Source: Lachnospiraceae bacterium
GTDB lineage: Bacteria; Bacillota; Clostridia; Lachnospirales; Lachnospiraceae
DNA length: 51,321 nt
NCBI GenBank assembly: GCA_022800815.1
Contig: JAAWRC010000024.1
Location: forward strand, 1 to 51,321
Reading direction: 5' to 3'
Positions 24,209 through 33,095 of the stretch are shown here, piece by piece. Each line of letters starts with the position of its first letter. The first letter of the stretch is position 1. The position numbers and the translations under genes are program-made. The notes beneath the pieces were generated by a model. The model was not told where the DNA came from, did not search any database, and saw only the letters and a list, made by a program, of their open reading frames with translations.

Positions 24209-25549
24209 TTAAAACAGGCGGTTCCTTTTCCTTCCATAAAAGGCGATGACCAGATGAAGGAACATGATCACCCAGAGAACCGGCTCGCAGAGGATGATTC
24301 CCAGGAAGCCCAGCTTTGGAATGATGAAAATGGCAAAGAGGATTTTGCCGGCCAGTTCTATACCGCTGGAAACGACGGGGACGACCTTCTCTCCGAGCCC
24401 CTGCATGGCGTAACGCAGATTGCCCAAAACCCCGAGGAAGGGGAAGAAGAACGTGTTGACCAGGACATACCTTGCACCGTTTTCGATCAGGGAGGGAGTG
24501 GAGGAGCCGGAGACTGCGGCTGTCAGGGCTTGGCCGAAAAACAGGGCGATCACAATGCAGGCCAGGCACCAGGCCGTGGCGACGGCATGAGCGAAGGTGA
24601 CGCCTTTGGATATCCGCTCCGTCTGCCCGGCGCCGCTGTTTTGCGAGACGAAAGTGGAAAGGGCGGAAGGGATGCAGATAAGGGGCATCAGGAGAAAGCT
24701 GTATATTTTCCTACCAGAAAGATAGGCGGCAATGGTCACGGTGCCGAGTCTGTTGAGGGGTCTCTGGATGACGGTGCTGCCGATCATGACGATGGCCATC
24801 ATGAAGCCGACGGAAAGCCCCTGTTTTAAAAGCTCGGTCCACAGGCCGCCCTCCGGGCGAAAGTCATCCCGCTTGGGGAGCAGAAGAGTGCGGTATCTGC
24901 GGATCATGTAGAGGAAACAGAGAACTGCGGAGATTCCCTGGGAGACGATCGTGGCGATGGCCGTCCCCGCGACGCCCATGTGGAGGAAGCGGATGAAGGC
25001 GTAATCCAGGACGATGTTGAGGAGCGAAGAAAAAATCAGGAAAAAGAGCGGGGTCATGCTGTCCCCGATGGCGCGCAGAAGTCCGGCGCAGAGGTTGTAA
25101 GCAAAAAACACCACCATGAAAACGGCGATGACGGAGATATAAGAATACGATTCCTGGAAAATGGTCTCCGGAGTCTCCAGAACCTTCAGGAAGGGGCGAA
25201 GCCCCAGGATGGCGGCGGCGGAGAGAAAAACCGTGATGCCAAGCCCGAGAACGAGGGATGCGGCCACCGTTTTCCGCAGTTTTTCGTGGTCTCCCGCACC
25301 GAAATATTTGGCGGTGATGATGGAGAAGCCGGTGCCAACGCCGGTGGCAAAGCCGGTGATAAGCTCATAGAGGGCGGCACAGGAGCCCATGGCGGCCAGG
25401 GCGTCGTCACCCAGAAGGTGTCCGACGATCATGGTATCGGCCGTGTTGTAGAAGGCCTGAAACAGATTGGAAAGCAGGATCGGAACGGAAAAAAGCAGGA
25501 TTGCCTTGGGAATCCGGTCTTTCAGCAGGTCGGTTTTTAAAAAGTTCAT
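24209..25549 (-). CDS. MATE-family efflux transporter
   Basis: 446 residues, twelve hydrophobic spans in two similar halves, beginning ILLFSVPILLSNLFQAFYNTADTMIVGHLLG, the typical MatE opening. MATE proteins use Na+ or H+ gradients to export cationic drugs and metabolites. The start codon is at 25547-25549, behind AAGGAG on the minus strand. It lies 22 bp downstream of the LacI-type gene in the same direction with no terminator between, so the two are probably one transcript. Its substrate may relate to the divergent catabolic operon. Confidence 0.88.
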   Translation of the reverse strand: MNFLKTDLLKDRIPKAILLFSVPILLSNLFQAFYNTADTMIVGHLLGDDALAAMGSCAALYELITGFATGVGTGFSIITAKYFGAGDHEKLRKTVAASLVLGLGITVFLSAAAILGLRPFLKVLETPETIFQESYSYISVIAVFMVVFFAYNLCAGLLRAIGDSMTPLFFLIFSSLLNIVLDYAFIRFLHMGVAGTAIATIVSQGISAVLCFLYMIRRYRTLLLPKRDDFRPEGGLWTELLKQGLSVGFMMAIVMIGSTVIQRPLNRLGTVTIAAYLSGRKIYSFLLMPLICIPSALSTFVSQNSGAGQTERISKGVTFAHAVATAWCLACIVIALFFGQALTAAVSGSSTPSLIENGARYVLVNTFFFPFLGVLGNLRYAMQGLGEKVVPVVSSGIELAGKILFAIFIIPKLGFLGIILCEPVLWVIMFLHLVIAFYGRKRNRLF

Positions 25550-25571
25550 AAGATCTCCTTTATGTAAAGCC

Positions 25572-26672
25572 TTATTTGGCAGATGATTCCCGGATGATCA
25601 GATTCGTGTCGAGAACGATCTTTTTCGGGGGAATGCCCGGGCTCAGGATGGTTTCGACGAGGATCTCGCCGGCCATGAAACCAAGCTGGGTCTTGGGCTG
25701 GCTGACGCTGGAAAGGGAGGGGATGGTGATCCTGGACTGGTCAAGGTCGTCAAATCCCACAACGGCCACGTCCTCGGGGACCCGTTTCCCGGACAGATGG
25801 CAGGCGCGCAGGATGGCATAGGCATAAACGTCAGAAATCGCAAAAAAGGCGTCGGGCGGATTGTCCAGACTGAGCAGGGCCGTCGCTGCGGAGATGGCAA
25901 GATCAAAATCAATATCGGGAAGATGAAGAATGTAATTATTGTCGGGTGCAATCCCGGCGTTTTTTAATGCGAGCAGATAGCCCTCCATGCGGCCGCGGGC
26001 GTACTTGTACTGGATCGGGCCGTTGACCAGGGCGATTTTTCGTTTCCCCAGGGAGATCAGATGCTCCACTGCGTTTTTGGCGGCGGAGACGTCGTCTATG
26101 GTGACGTAGGGAATATCCACCTCGTGGTTGTATTCACAGCAGGCGACGACGGTGGTGACTTTGGTGAGTCGTTCGAAAATGGGGGTCTCGATCCGGTTGA
26201 GGGTGATCAGACCGATGACGTGGTTGTCAAGGAGAAGCCGGATAAAGCTGTCAATCGTGTTGACGTTGAGATGCCCCTCGCTGATCAGAAGATGGTAGCC
26301 GTGTCTGGAGACGGAGGCCTGGACGCCTTTGAGAATGGGGTCATAAAAAGGGTTGGCCAGACTGGGCAGGTTGACGACGATCAGATTTTTCTGGGAACGA
26401 TCCGGAGACTGACCGGAGACCGGGGAGGTACGTTCCGCATCCGGCTTTAGGGCCGAAGGTTCTTCCTTATATAAAGACAAGGCGGGCATGGAGGCCTTGT
26501 GCTGAATCTGGCAGCCCAGTTCCTCCATGGCGGAGATGATTTTCTGATAAGTTTCTTCTTTTACGATATCCGGCTGGTTGACTACCCTGGACACGGTAGC
26601 GGGGGAAACGCCGGCTCTGGTGGCGATCGTGGCTGTGGTAACCTTGGGTGGCTTGGTAATCAGAAGTCCCAT
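25572..26672 (-). CDS. LacI-family transcriptional regulator
   Basis: 366 residues. The N-terminal HTH (TIATRAGVSPATVSRVVNQPDIV, residues ~14-36) is a standard LacI headpiece. A ~55-residue polar linker is longer than usual. It is followed by a periplasmic-binding-like effector domain with VVNLPSLANPFYDPILKGVQ, DDVSAAKNAVEHLI and VAVVGFDDLDQS. It is divergent from the sugar operon at 27014 and very probably represses it, with relief by the transported compound or a metabolite. The adjacent intergenic DNA holds repeated ATGAAACAA half-sites and a TTTCATGAAA palindrome. Confidence 0.9.
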   Translation of the reverse strand: MGLLITKPPKVTTATIATRAGVSPATVSRVVNQPDIVKEETYQKIISAMEELGCQIQHKASMPALSLYKEEPSALKPDAERTSPVSGQSPDRSQKNLIVVNLPSLANPFYDPILKGVQASVSRHGYHLLISEGHLNVNTIDSFIRLLLDNHVIGLITLNRIETPIFERLTKVTTVVACCEYNHEVDIPYVTIDDVSAAKNAVEHLISLGKRKIALVNGPIQYKYARGRMEGYLLALKNAGIAPDNNYILHLPDIDFDLAISAATALLSLDNPPDAFFAISDVYAYAILRACHLSGKRVPEDVAVVGFDDLDQSRITIPSLSSVSQPKTQLGFMAGEILVETILSPGIPPKKIVLDTNLIIRESSAK

Positions 26673-26737
26673 TTTTCATTTCCTTTCTGGAATATTTTAA
26701 CTGCTAATAATTTTATAGGATAATTTTACCGTGTTAA

Positions 26738-26918
26738 ATGAAACAAGTCAAGAGGGAATGAATGAAATGACAGGGGAATTTCTGAAATAAAAATGAAACA
26801 ACTATACAATATAGACAAATGAAGACGAAAATAATAGGGGATGATGCTGAAACAACAAAAAGATATTGACATATAGATTGAAAAACGGTATGCTTATTTC
26901 ATGAAAGGAATGAAACAA
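26738..26918. repeat. repeated ATGAAACAA motifs in the divergent intergenic region
   Basis: Perfect copies lie at 26738-26746, 26793-26801 and 26910-26918, with a near copy (CTGAAACAA) at 26847-26855. They share ATGAAA with the palindrome at 26897-26906. They are candidate binding sites for the LacI-type regulator on either promoter of the 341-bp gap 26673-27013. Confidence 0.45.
26866..26906 (+). promoter_or_regulatory. promoter and operator of the sugar-like catabolic operon
   Basis: TTGACA (26866-26871), 17-bp spacer, TATGCT (26889-26894). The 10-bp palindrome TTTCATGAAA (26897-26906) covers the expected transcription start, an effective place for a repressor. Confidence 0.7.
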
Positions 26919-27013
26919 ATGAAATCAGAAACGAAAGATTTCATTATATCAGCGCCTTTTTATATAGTATAAAAAACTAATAAAAATAAATGAAATAAAA
27001 AGAAAGGAACGCC

Positions 27014-28039
27014 ATGGCACGGAAATTGAGACTTGGATTTATCGGGTGCGGCTGGATCGCCGACTGGGCCTGCACGGGAGTGAAAGAAGCAGAAAACGTG
27101 GAGGTCTCCGCAATCCTTGCGAGGAATCCGGAAAGAATGAGAGCCTTTGCCGAAAAGCGCAAGATTCCTTTTTACACGGATTCCATGGAGGAATTTCTGA
27201 GAAAGGAAAACGGAAGAGGAGTCCATCTGGACGCAGTCTATGTGGCGACCACCAATGAGACCCATTACCAGATGGCGATGAGGGCGCTGGAAGCGGGGTT
27301 TCCGGTCTTTCTTGAAAAGCCGGTCACCATGTCCGGGAAGCAGGCGAGGCGTTTGAAAGAAGAGGCAGAGAAAAGAAACCTATTCCTCATGGAAGGGATG
27401 TGGCCCAGGTTTCTTCCGGCCCAGTTACTCTTGAAGGAAATGCTTGCGGCCGGGGAGATTGGAAAGATCGAGAGGATCGAGGCGGCAGTTTACTGCAAGA
27501 TGAACCCAGTGGACAATGCCCGGGTATTCAAAATGGAGACCGGGGGCGGGGCCCTGGCGGACGTGGGAATTTATGCCATCAGCATTCTGAGATATCTGAC
27601 GGGACAGAATCCGGCGGGGATTGCCAGCAAAATCGACTTTTATGAAACCGGGGTTGATATCGGGGACGAGGTGGTTTATACATACGGGGAATCGAAGCTG
27701 GTGAAGGAAGGGGCGACGGCGAAGTTCTCTGTCGACACCTCCGATTGGGGAGATGCGGGGCTCAAGGTTTTCGGCGAGCGGGGAACCATCACCATGGACG
27801 ACCTGTCTGATGCGAAGAATCTGGTTCTGGAAAAAGACGGGGAGACAAGACAGATCCGCATGGCCCACGGCAGATGGAGGTTCACCTACCAGTTAGAGCA
27901 TTTTGCGGACTGCATTTTTTCCGGGAGAAAGGAAAGCTGGGTCATTCCCTTTAGGGAGAGCTGCGAGATCATCGAGACCATGGAGCGGACCCTTGAGGCC
28001 GGCGGGCTGGTTTACCCGGAGTACCTGACAAAGGCGTAA
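27014..28039 (+). CDS. Gfo/Idh/MocA-family oxidoreductase (first)
   Basis: 341-residue NAD(P)-dependent sugar or inositol dehydrogenase. The Rossmann loop is GFIGCGWIA (residues 8-16). The catalytic EKP is at 101-103 (FLEKPVTM). The second domain contains GGGALADVGIYAISILRYLTG, the usual dehydrogenase helix that lines the active site. First gene of the operon, facing the LacI gene. Probably oxidises a hydroxyl of a sugar, glycoside or cyclitol to a ketone. It is only distantly similar to the second Gfo/Idh/MocA gene at 31929, so the two likely act on different intermediates. Confidence 0.88.
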   Translation: MARKLRLGFIGCGWIADWACTGVKEAENVEVSAILARNPERMRAFAEKRKIPFYTDSMEEFLRKENGRGVHLDAVYVATTNETHYQMAMRALEAGFPVFLEKPVTMSGKQARRLKEEAEKRNLFLMEGMWPRFLPAQLLLKEMLAAGEIGKIERIEAAVYCKMNPVDNARVFKMETGGGALADVGIYAISILRYLTGQNPAGIASKIDFYETGVDIGDEVVYTYGESKLVKEGATAKFSVDTSDWGDAGLKVFGERGTITMDDLSDAKNLVLEKDGETRQIRMAHGRWRFTYQLEHFADCIFSGRKESWVIPFRESCEIIETMERTLEAGGLVYPEYLTKA

Positions 28040-28166
28040 CCCTCGACCAGAAAGGATGCGGAAAGTGTGAAACAAAAGCAAAGTAAAAATGAATCGGAAA
28101 AAGCAACATGGAATTTAACATCACAGGATGTTGAAGAATAACAAAAAATTTACAGGAGGATTCAAC

Positions 28167-29267
28167 ATGAAGAAAAGATGGTTGGGAGCAGCACTGGCGG
28201 GCGTGATGGTTTTGTCCCTGGCGGCCTGCGGAGGCGGAAAGGATGAGACGAAGGCACCGGACACGGAAGCGGCGGAAACGAAGGCGGCGGAGGACACCGT
28301 GGCGGACGAGGGAACCGAAGCGGCCGGAGGGGCTGAGACGGCGGGCGAGGACAAAGCGGCCGGTGGAGAAGTGAAGAAGTACAAGATCGCATACGCTTTT
28401 GCGAACATGGACGAGAACAACATGAGGACCCTGGAAGGCCTGCAGGCAGCCATCGAGGCGAAAAATGCGACGGGAGAGTATGAGATCGAGCTGATCTACA
28501 CCGATTCCCAGTCTCAGGTGGACAAGCAGATCTCCGACGTGGAATCCCTGATCCAGCAGGAGCCGGACCTGATCTTAATGTCTGCGGTGGATACGGTGGG
28601 TTCCATCCCCTGCCTGGAAGCCATCCAGGCAGCGGGTATCATCGCAGTGGATGATCGTGGATGTGATACGGAATCAAAGGATTTAAAATGGACGGGCTTT
28701 GACGAGAACGTGATCGGCGGCTTAAAGGCACAGGCCATGAAGGATTACCTGGAAGCGAACCCGGACGTACATCTGAACGTAGGCGGTATTTACGGCTTGG
28801 CTTCCCAGTCTGAGCAGCTTAAGAGAGTTCAGTGCATTTTAGACCTGGCAGAGGAAATGCCGGATCGCATCACCATCGTGGAGACCCAGTACTGTGACTG
28901 GTCTACCGACCGGGCAACGGCGACGGTGGAAGACTGGCTGCAAAGATATCCGGAAATGAACTGCATCGTGACGGCTTCCGACGACATGGGCCTTGGTGCC
29001 TGCAACGCCCTCGGCGCAGCCGGCAAGAAGGGTTGGTACGTGGATGCCGTGGACGGAACCCAGATCGGCATGCAGCTCGCCGAGGCGGGAGAGCAGCATT
29101 ACGTGACCATTGCGGCAAATCAGGAGAAGATCACGCAGACCATGGTGGATCTTTTCATTGACGTGATTGACGGGACTTACACGGAGCCCACCTTCAGCTG
29201 TCCGGCGGAGTGTTTTGCGATCGTGACTCCCGACACCGTGGACACGGTCGATCTCGGCAGATTCTAA
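28167..29267 (+). CDS. sugar ABC transporter substrate-binding lipoprotein
   Basis: 366 residues. The lipoprotein signal ends in LSLAACGGG with the lipidated Cys at 21. An Ala/Glu/Lys/Thr-rich spacer (~25-70) is followed by a type I periplasmic-binding fold of the RbsB kind: KIAYAFANMDENNMRTLEG, DLILMSAVDTVGS, DRGCDTESKDLKWTGFDEN. ATG 28167 is chosen because AGGAGG lies 7 nt upstream and the signal peptide starts there. It would capture the substrate outside the cell for the ATPase and permease encoded next. A hairpin after the stop may raise its level over the other subunits. Confidence 0.9.
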   Translation: MKKRWLGAALAGVMVLSLAACGGGKDETKAPDTEAAETKAAEDTVADEGTEAAGGAETAGEDKAAGGEVKKYKIAYAFANMDENNMRTLEGLQAAIEAKNATGEYEIELIYTDSQSQVDKQISDVESLIQQEPDLILMSAVDTVGSIPCLEAIQAAGIIAVDDRGCDTESKDLKWTGFDENVIGGLKAQAMKDYLEANPDVHLNVGGIYGLASQSEQLKRVQCILDLAEEMPDRITIVETQYCDWSTDRATATVEDWLQRYPEMNCIVTASDDMGLGACNALGAAGKKGWYVDAVDGTQIGMQLAEAGEQHYVTIAANQEKITQTMVDLFIDVIDGTYTEPTFSCPAECFAIVTPDTVDTVDLGRF

Positions 29268-29284
29268 AAAACGGGGCGGAAAGG

Positions 29285-29335
29285 GGGCAGGCATTTACCT
29301 GCCCTCTGCCCGTAAAGTGAACTGGAAGGGGCAGG
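29285..29335 (+). promoter_or_regulatory. intercistronic hairpin with an alternative ribosome-site pairing
   Basis: GGGCAGG (29285-29291) pairs with CCTGCCC (29298-29304). The same CCTGCCC can pair instead with a second GGGCAGG at 29329-29335, which overlaps the purine-rich ribosome site of the ATPase gene (ATG 29343). The first fold would protect the binding-protein mRNA; the second would hide the ATPase start. Confidence 0.5.
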
Positions 29336-29342
29336 TAAGCAG

Positions 29343-30863
29343 ATGAGCGAAGAGATTATTTTAAAGCTGGAAGGGATCACCAAGCTGTTCCCCGGTGTCC
29401 GGGCGCTGGACAAAGTGGATCTGGAACTCAGAAAAGGGGAGGTACATGCGGTGATCGGCGAGAACGGAGCCGGAAAGTCAACGCTGATGAAGGTTCTCCT
29501 GGGAATCCATGCGGCAGAGGAGGGGACTATTACCTATAAGGGAAAAGAAGTCAGGTTTAAAAGCCCGTTGGACGCCCTCGGTGCCGGGATCGCCATGATC
29601 CATCAGGAGATCAGTCTGGTCCCCACCATGGACGTGGCGGAAAATATCTGGCTGGGCAGAGAGAAACAGACCATGAAAAACGGGATGATCAACAAGGCAA
29701 ACCGTTATAAAAAGACAGAAGAGATTTTGAGGCAGATGGATATCGACCTGGATCCCCGGATGATGGTAAAGGATCTTTCCGTGGCGCAGATGCAGATGGT
29801 GGAGCTGGTCCGGGCGGCTTCTTATAATGCGGATGTCATCATCATGGACGAGCCGACCTCGGCGCTGGCCAACGAGGAGATCGAGACCCTGTACCGGATC
29901 GTGCGGGATCTGAAAAAGCAGCAGGTATCCATTATTTTTATCTCCCACAAACTGGAGGAGATCTTTGAGATTTGTGATCGGGTTTCCGTATACCGGGACG
30001 GCCACTATGTATCGACCAACAACTGCAGCGACATCACCCAGCCGGAGCTGGTGCGGATGATCGTCGGCCGGGAGATCACGGACCAGTTTCCCAAGCAGCC
30101 GGCGAAGATCGGCGAGGTGGTGCTGGAGGTGAAAAATTTCAGCAGGCTGGGCGTATTTAAGAACGTGAATTTCTCCGTGAGGAAGGGGGAGATCCTGGGG
30201 ATCAGCGGCCTGGTGGGTGCCGGGCGGACGGAAATTATGCGGGCTCTCTTCGGTGCGGACCCCAAGGACTCCGGAGAGATCTATATAGATGGAAAAGAAG
30301 TGAAGATTCGTTCCCCCAAGGAGGCAATCCAGAACGGGATCTCCATGCTGACGGAGGACCGCATGAGGAGCGGATCCATTTACACCATGTCGGTGAAGGG
30401 AAATACCACCATAGCGGCATTCCGGAAGCTCTGCTGTAATGCGGTCGGGGTTATCAACAGCAAGAAAGAGACGGAAGCCTTTGAAAGCACCAGAGGCAAT
30501 TTGGAAGTGAAATGCTCTTCCGAAAAGCAGCTGATCAAGGATCTGTCCGGCGGAAACCAGCAGAAGGTTCTAGTCGGCCGCTGGCTTCTCACAAGCCCGA
30601 AGGTGTTGATCGTGGATGAGCCCACCAGGGGCATCGACGTGGGCTCCAAGTCGGAAATCCATAGGCTGATCAGCGAGCTGGCGGGCCGGGGCATGGCAGT
30701 GATCATGATCTCCTCGGAGCTTCCGGAAATTTTAGGTATGAGCGATCGGATCCTGGTGGTCCGCCACGGTAAGATCGTATATGAATGTGACCGCAAGGAT
30801 GCGGACCAGGAGACGCTGATCACCCATGCCTTCGGCGCTGCGAAGGCGGAGCATGCTTCTTAA
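29343..30863 (+). CDS. sugar ABC transporter ATP-binding protein (RbsA/MglA type)
   Basis: 506 residues made of two fused ATPase domains, as in RbsA, MglA and XylG. The first has Walker A GENGAGKST (39-47), DLSVAQMQMVELVRA and IIMDEPTSAL. The second has the degenerate loop GLVGAGRTE, then DLSGGNQQKVLVGRWL and LIVDEPTRGIDVGSK. It powers uptake through the permease encoded 24 bp downstream. Importers of this type carry pentoses, galactosides, inositols and related compounds; the sequence does not fix the substrate. Confidence 0.94.
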   Translation: MSEEIILKLEGITKLFPGVRALDKVDLELRKGEVHAVIGENGAGKSTLMKVLLGIHAAEEGTITYKGKEVRFKSPLDALGAGIAMIHQEISLVPTMDVAENIWLGREKQTMKNGMINKANRYKKTEEILRQMDIDLDPRMMVKDLSVAQMQMVELVRAASYNADVIIMDEPTSALANEEIETLYRIVRDLKKQQVSIIFISHKLEEIFEICDRVSVYRDGHYVSTNNCSDITQPELVRMIVGREITDQFPKQPAKIGEVVLEVKNFSRLGVFKNVNFSVRKGEILGISGLVGAGRTEIMRALFGADPKDSGEIYIDGKEVKIRSPKEAIQNGISMLTEDRMRSGSIYTMSVKGNTTIAAFRKLCCNAVGVINSKKETEAFESTRGNLEVKCSSEKQLIKDLSGGNQQKVLVGRWLLTSPKVLIVDEPTRGIDVGSKSEIHRLISELAGRGMAVIMISSELPEILGMSDRILVVRHGKIVYECDRKDADQETLITHAFGAAKAEHAS

Positions 30864-30887
30864 TTCAGTGCGAAAGGAAAGATAAAA

Positions 30888-31898
30888 ATGGCGAACGAAA
30901 AAACGGCAAAAAAGTCCTTTATGGACAATGCATTCGGAAAATTTATCATGAACAATAAGGCACTGCTGATTTTAATCCTTCTTGGTGCCGTGGTTGCCTG
31001 TATCTCGGACGTGTTCTTTACGGCTTCCAACCTGCTGAACGTGGTCCGCCAGGTGACTTACTCCGTTACCCTGGCCTGCGGCTTTACCCTGGTTTTAAGC
31101 TCCGGGAACATGGACCTGTCCATCGGCTGCATGGTCGGCCTGGTGGGTGTCGTGCTGGGGAAACTCCTGGTATCCGGCGTGCCGGTAATTCTCGCCTGCC
31201 TCATTGCGATCGTGGTCGGGATGGCATTTGGGTCGATCAATGCCCTGGTGATCAATTCCTTTGACCTGCCGCCCTTCATCGTGACGCTGGCGACCATGTC
31301 CTCCTTTAAGGGGGCCACCTACATTTCCACAAAAATGGTGCCGATCTCCAACCTTCCGAAGGGATTTGTGGTGATCGGGCAGGGGTATACCTTCGGAATC
31401 CCCAATCAGATCTACATCATGGTGTTTATGATTGCCCTGATGGCCTTTATCCTGAACAAGACAAAATTCGGACGTTACGCCCTGGCCATGGGCGGGAACC
31501 GGGAGGCGACCAGGCTGGCCGGAATCAATACGAAGCTGATCCGTCTTGGAGTCTATGCGGTCATGGGCGCTTATGTGGCGGTCGCCTCCATCATGCTGAC
31601 GGCCCGTTCCGCTTCCGCCCAGGTGTCTGCGGGGCAGAACACGGAGATGGATGCCATTGCGGCCGTAGTCGTGGGCGGAACGCCCATGTCCGGCGGCTCT
31701 GCCAACGTGGTCGGGACCATGTTCGGCTGCCTGATCGTGGGCGTAATCAACAACGGCCTGAACCTGATGGGCGTCGACGCCAACTGGCAGCTGGTCGCCA
31801 AGGGACTGATGATCCTGTTTGCGATCGTCCTCGACGTGGTATCCAGCAACATCGCAAACAACATGAGCAAGAAGAGAATGGCGGCGGCCCAGAACTGA
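30888..31898 (+). CDS. sugar ABC transporter permease (RbsC type)
   Basis: 336 residues with 8-10 hydrophobic spans. GFTLVLSSGNMDLSIGCMVGL and the coupling-loop region ALAMGGNREATRLAGIN are signatures of RbsC-family permeases (BPD_transp_2). Normal length. ATG 30888 follows GAAAGGA. It forms the membrane channel with the double ATPase and the lipoprotein. Confidence 0.93.
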   Translation: MANEKTAKKSFMDNAFGKFIMNNKALLILILLGAVVACISDVFFTASNLLNVVRQVTYSVTLACGFTLVLSSGNMDLSIGCMVGLVGVVLGKLLVSGVPVILACLIAIVVGMAFGSINALVINSFDLPPFIVTLATMSSFKGATYISTKMVPISNLPKGFVVIGQGYTFGIPNQIYIMVFMIALMAFILNKTKFGRYALAMGGNREATRLAGINTKLIRLGVYAVMGAYVAVASIMLTARSASAQVSAGQNTEMDAIAAVVVGGTPMSGGSANVVGTMFGCLIVGVINNGLNLMGVDANWQLVAKGLMILFAIVLDVVSSNIANNMSKKRMAAAQN

Positions 31899-31928
31899 GT
31901 TTCAGGGCCTGCGGGAAAGGAAATGACT

Positions 31929-33071
31929 ATGAGCAGAAAAGTAGCGGTGATCGCAACCGGTTTTACCGGCCAGCAGCACACGGAGGCAATCCGGAGGATC
32001 CCCGGCAACGAGGTCGTCGCCCTGGTGGACGCCAACCCCTCCGCCCTGGAGGCGAAGGCAAAAGCCCTGGGAGTGGCAAAGGCTTATACGGATTATAAGC
32101 AGATGATCGAAGAGGTACGTCCCGACGTGGTACATAACTGCACCCCCAACGGCCTCCACTATGAGATCAACAAATACGTGATGGAGCAGGGAATCCACAT
32201 TTACTGCGAAAAGCCCCTGGCCATCACCGTGGAGCAGGGGGAAGAGCTGGCAAGGATCGCAGAAGAAAGGCATGTGGCTGCCGGGGTGAACTTTAATTAT
32301 AGAAACAACGCCATTGTCCAGGAGATGAAGGAGCGGGTGAAGAACGGCTCCGTGGGGCGGGTGTTCCACGTGACGGGCCAGTATGTTCAGGACTGGATGA
32401 TGCTCGACACAGACTACAACTGGAGGCTGACCTCGGACATGGGCGGCGCTTCCAGGACCATCGCCGACATCGGGAGCCATTGGTTCGATACCTCCCAGTA
32501 CGTGATGGGGCAGAAGATTGCGGCGGTGCGGGCTGAGACCCTGACGGTGCATCCATTCCGCAAGAAACCGGCAAAGGCCGTGGAGACCTTCCAGACCACA
32601 AGCTCCGGGGAATACGAGCTGGTTCCCATCACTTCCGAGGATGCGGCGTTCATCCAGGTGAAATTTGAGGACGGCACCTTCGGCACGGTGAACCTTTCCC
32701 AGGTGAGCGGCGGACATCTCAACGATCTCAGGCTGGAGATCGCCGGCGAGAAATGTTCCATGGAATGGAAGCAGGAGACCCCGGACCATCTCTTCGTGGG
32801 AACGAGGGAATTTGGCACCCAGGTTCTCCGCTCGGCACCCGGCACACTTTCCGGGGACGCAGTGCGGTATGCGACGCTTCCCGGCGGCCATCCGGTGGCC
32901 TGGAGCGACGCCCTCAGGAACGGCATCCGGGAATACTACGCTTCCATTGAGAATGGTTTGTTTGGGCAGACGGGCCAGACCTATGCGACCTTCGCCGACG
33001 GCGTTCAGATTATGAAGCTGGTGGAAGCCTGCATGGAGAGTGCGAAGACAGGGGAATGGGTGAGCCTGTAA
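31929..33071 (+). CDS. Gfo/Idh/MocA-family oxidoreductase (second)
   Basis: 380 residues. The nucleotide loop is VIATGFTGQQH (residues 7-17) and the catalytic EKP is at 94-96 (YCEKPLAI). NWRLTSDMGGASRTIADIGSHWFDTSQ in the second domain provides the active-site His and metal- or substrate-facing residues of this subgroup. ATG 31929 is preferred to 31923, which lies directly on the ribosome site. It is followed by a TIM-barrel gene after 24 bp; dehydrogenase plus TIM-barrel pairs are typical of pathways that oxidise a sugar at C3 and then isomerise or cleave the keto product. Confidence 0.88.
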   Translation: MSRKVAVIATGFTGQQHTEAIRRIPGNEVVALVDANPSALEAKAKALGVAKAYTDYKQMIEEVRPDVVHNCTPNGLHYEINKYVMEQGIHIYCEKPLAITVEQGEELARIAEERHVAAGVNFNYRNNAIVQEMKERVKNGSVGRVFHVTGQYVQDWMMLDTDYNWRLTSDMGGASRTIADIGSHWFDTSQYVMGQKIAAVRAETLTVHPFRKKPAKAVETFQTTSSGEYELVPITSEDAAFIQVKFEDGTFGTVNLSQVSGGHLNDLRLEIAGEKCSMEWKQETPDHLFVGTREFGTQVLRSAPGTLSGDAVRYATLPGGHPVAWSDALRNGIREYYASIENGLFGQTGQTYATFADGVQIMKLVEACMESAKTGEWVSL

Positions 33072-33095
33072 ACTGACGGACGGAGGACGAATCGT

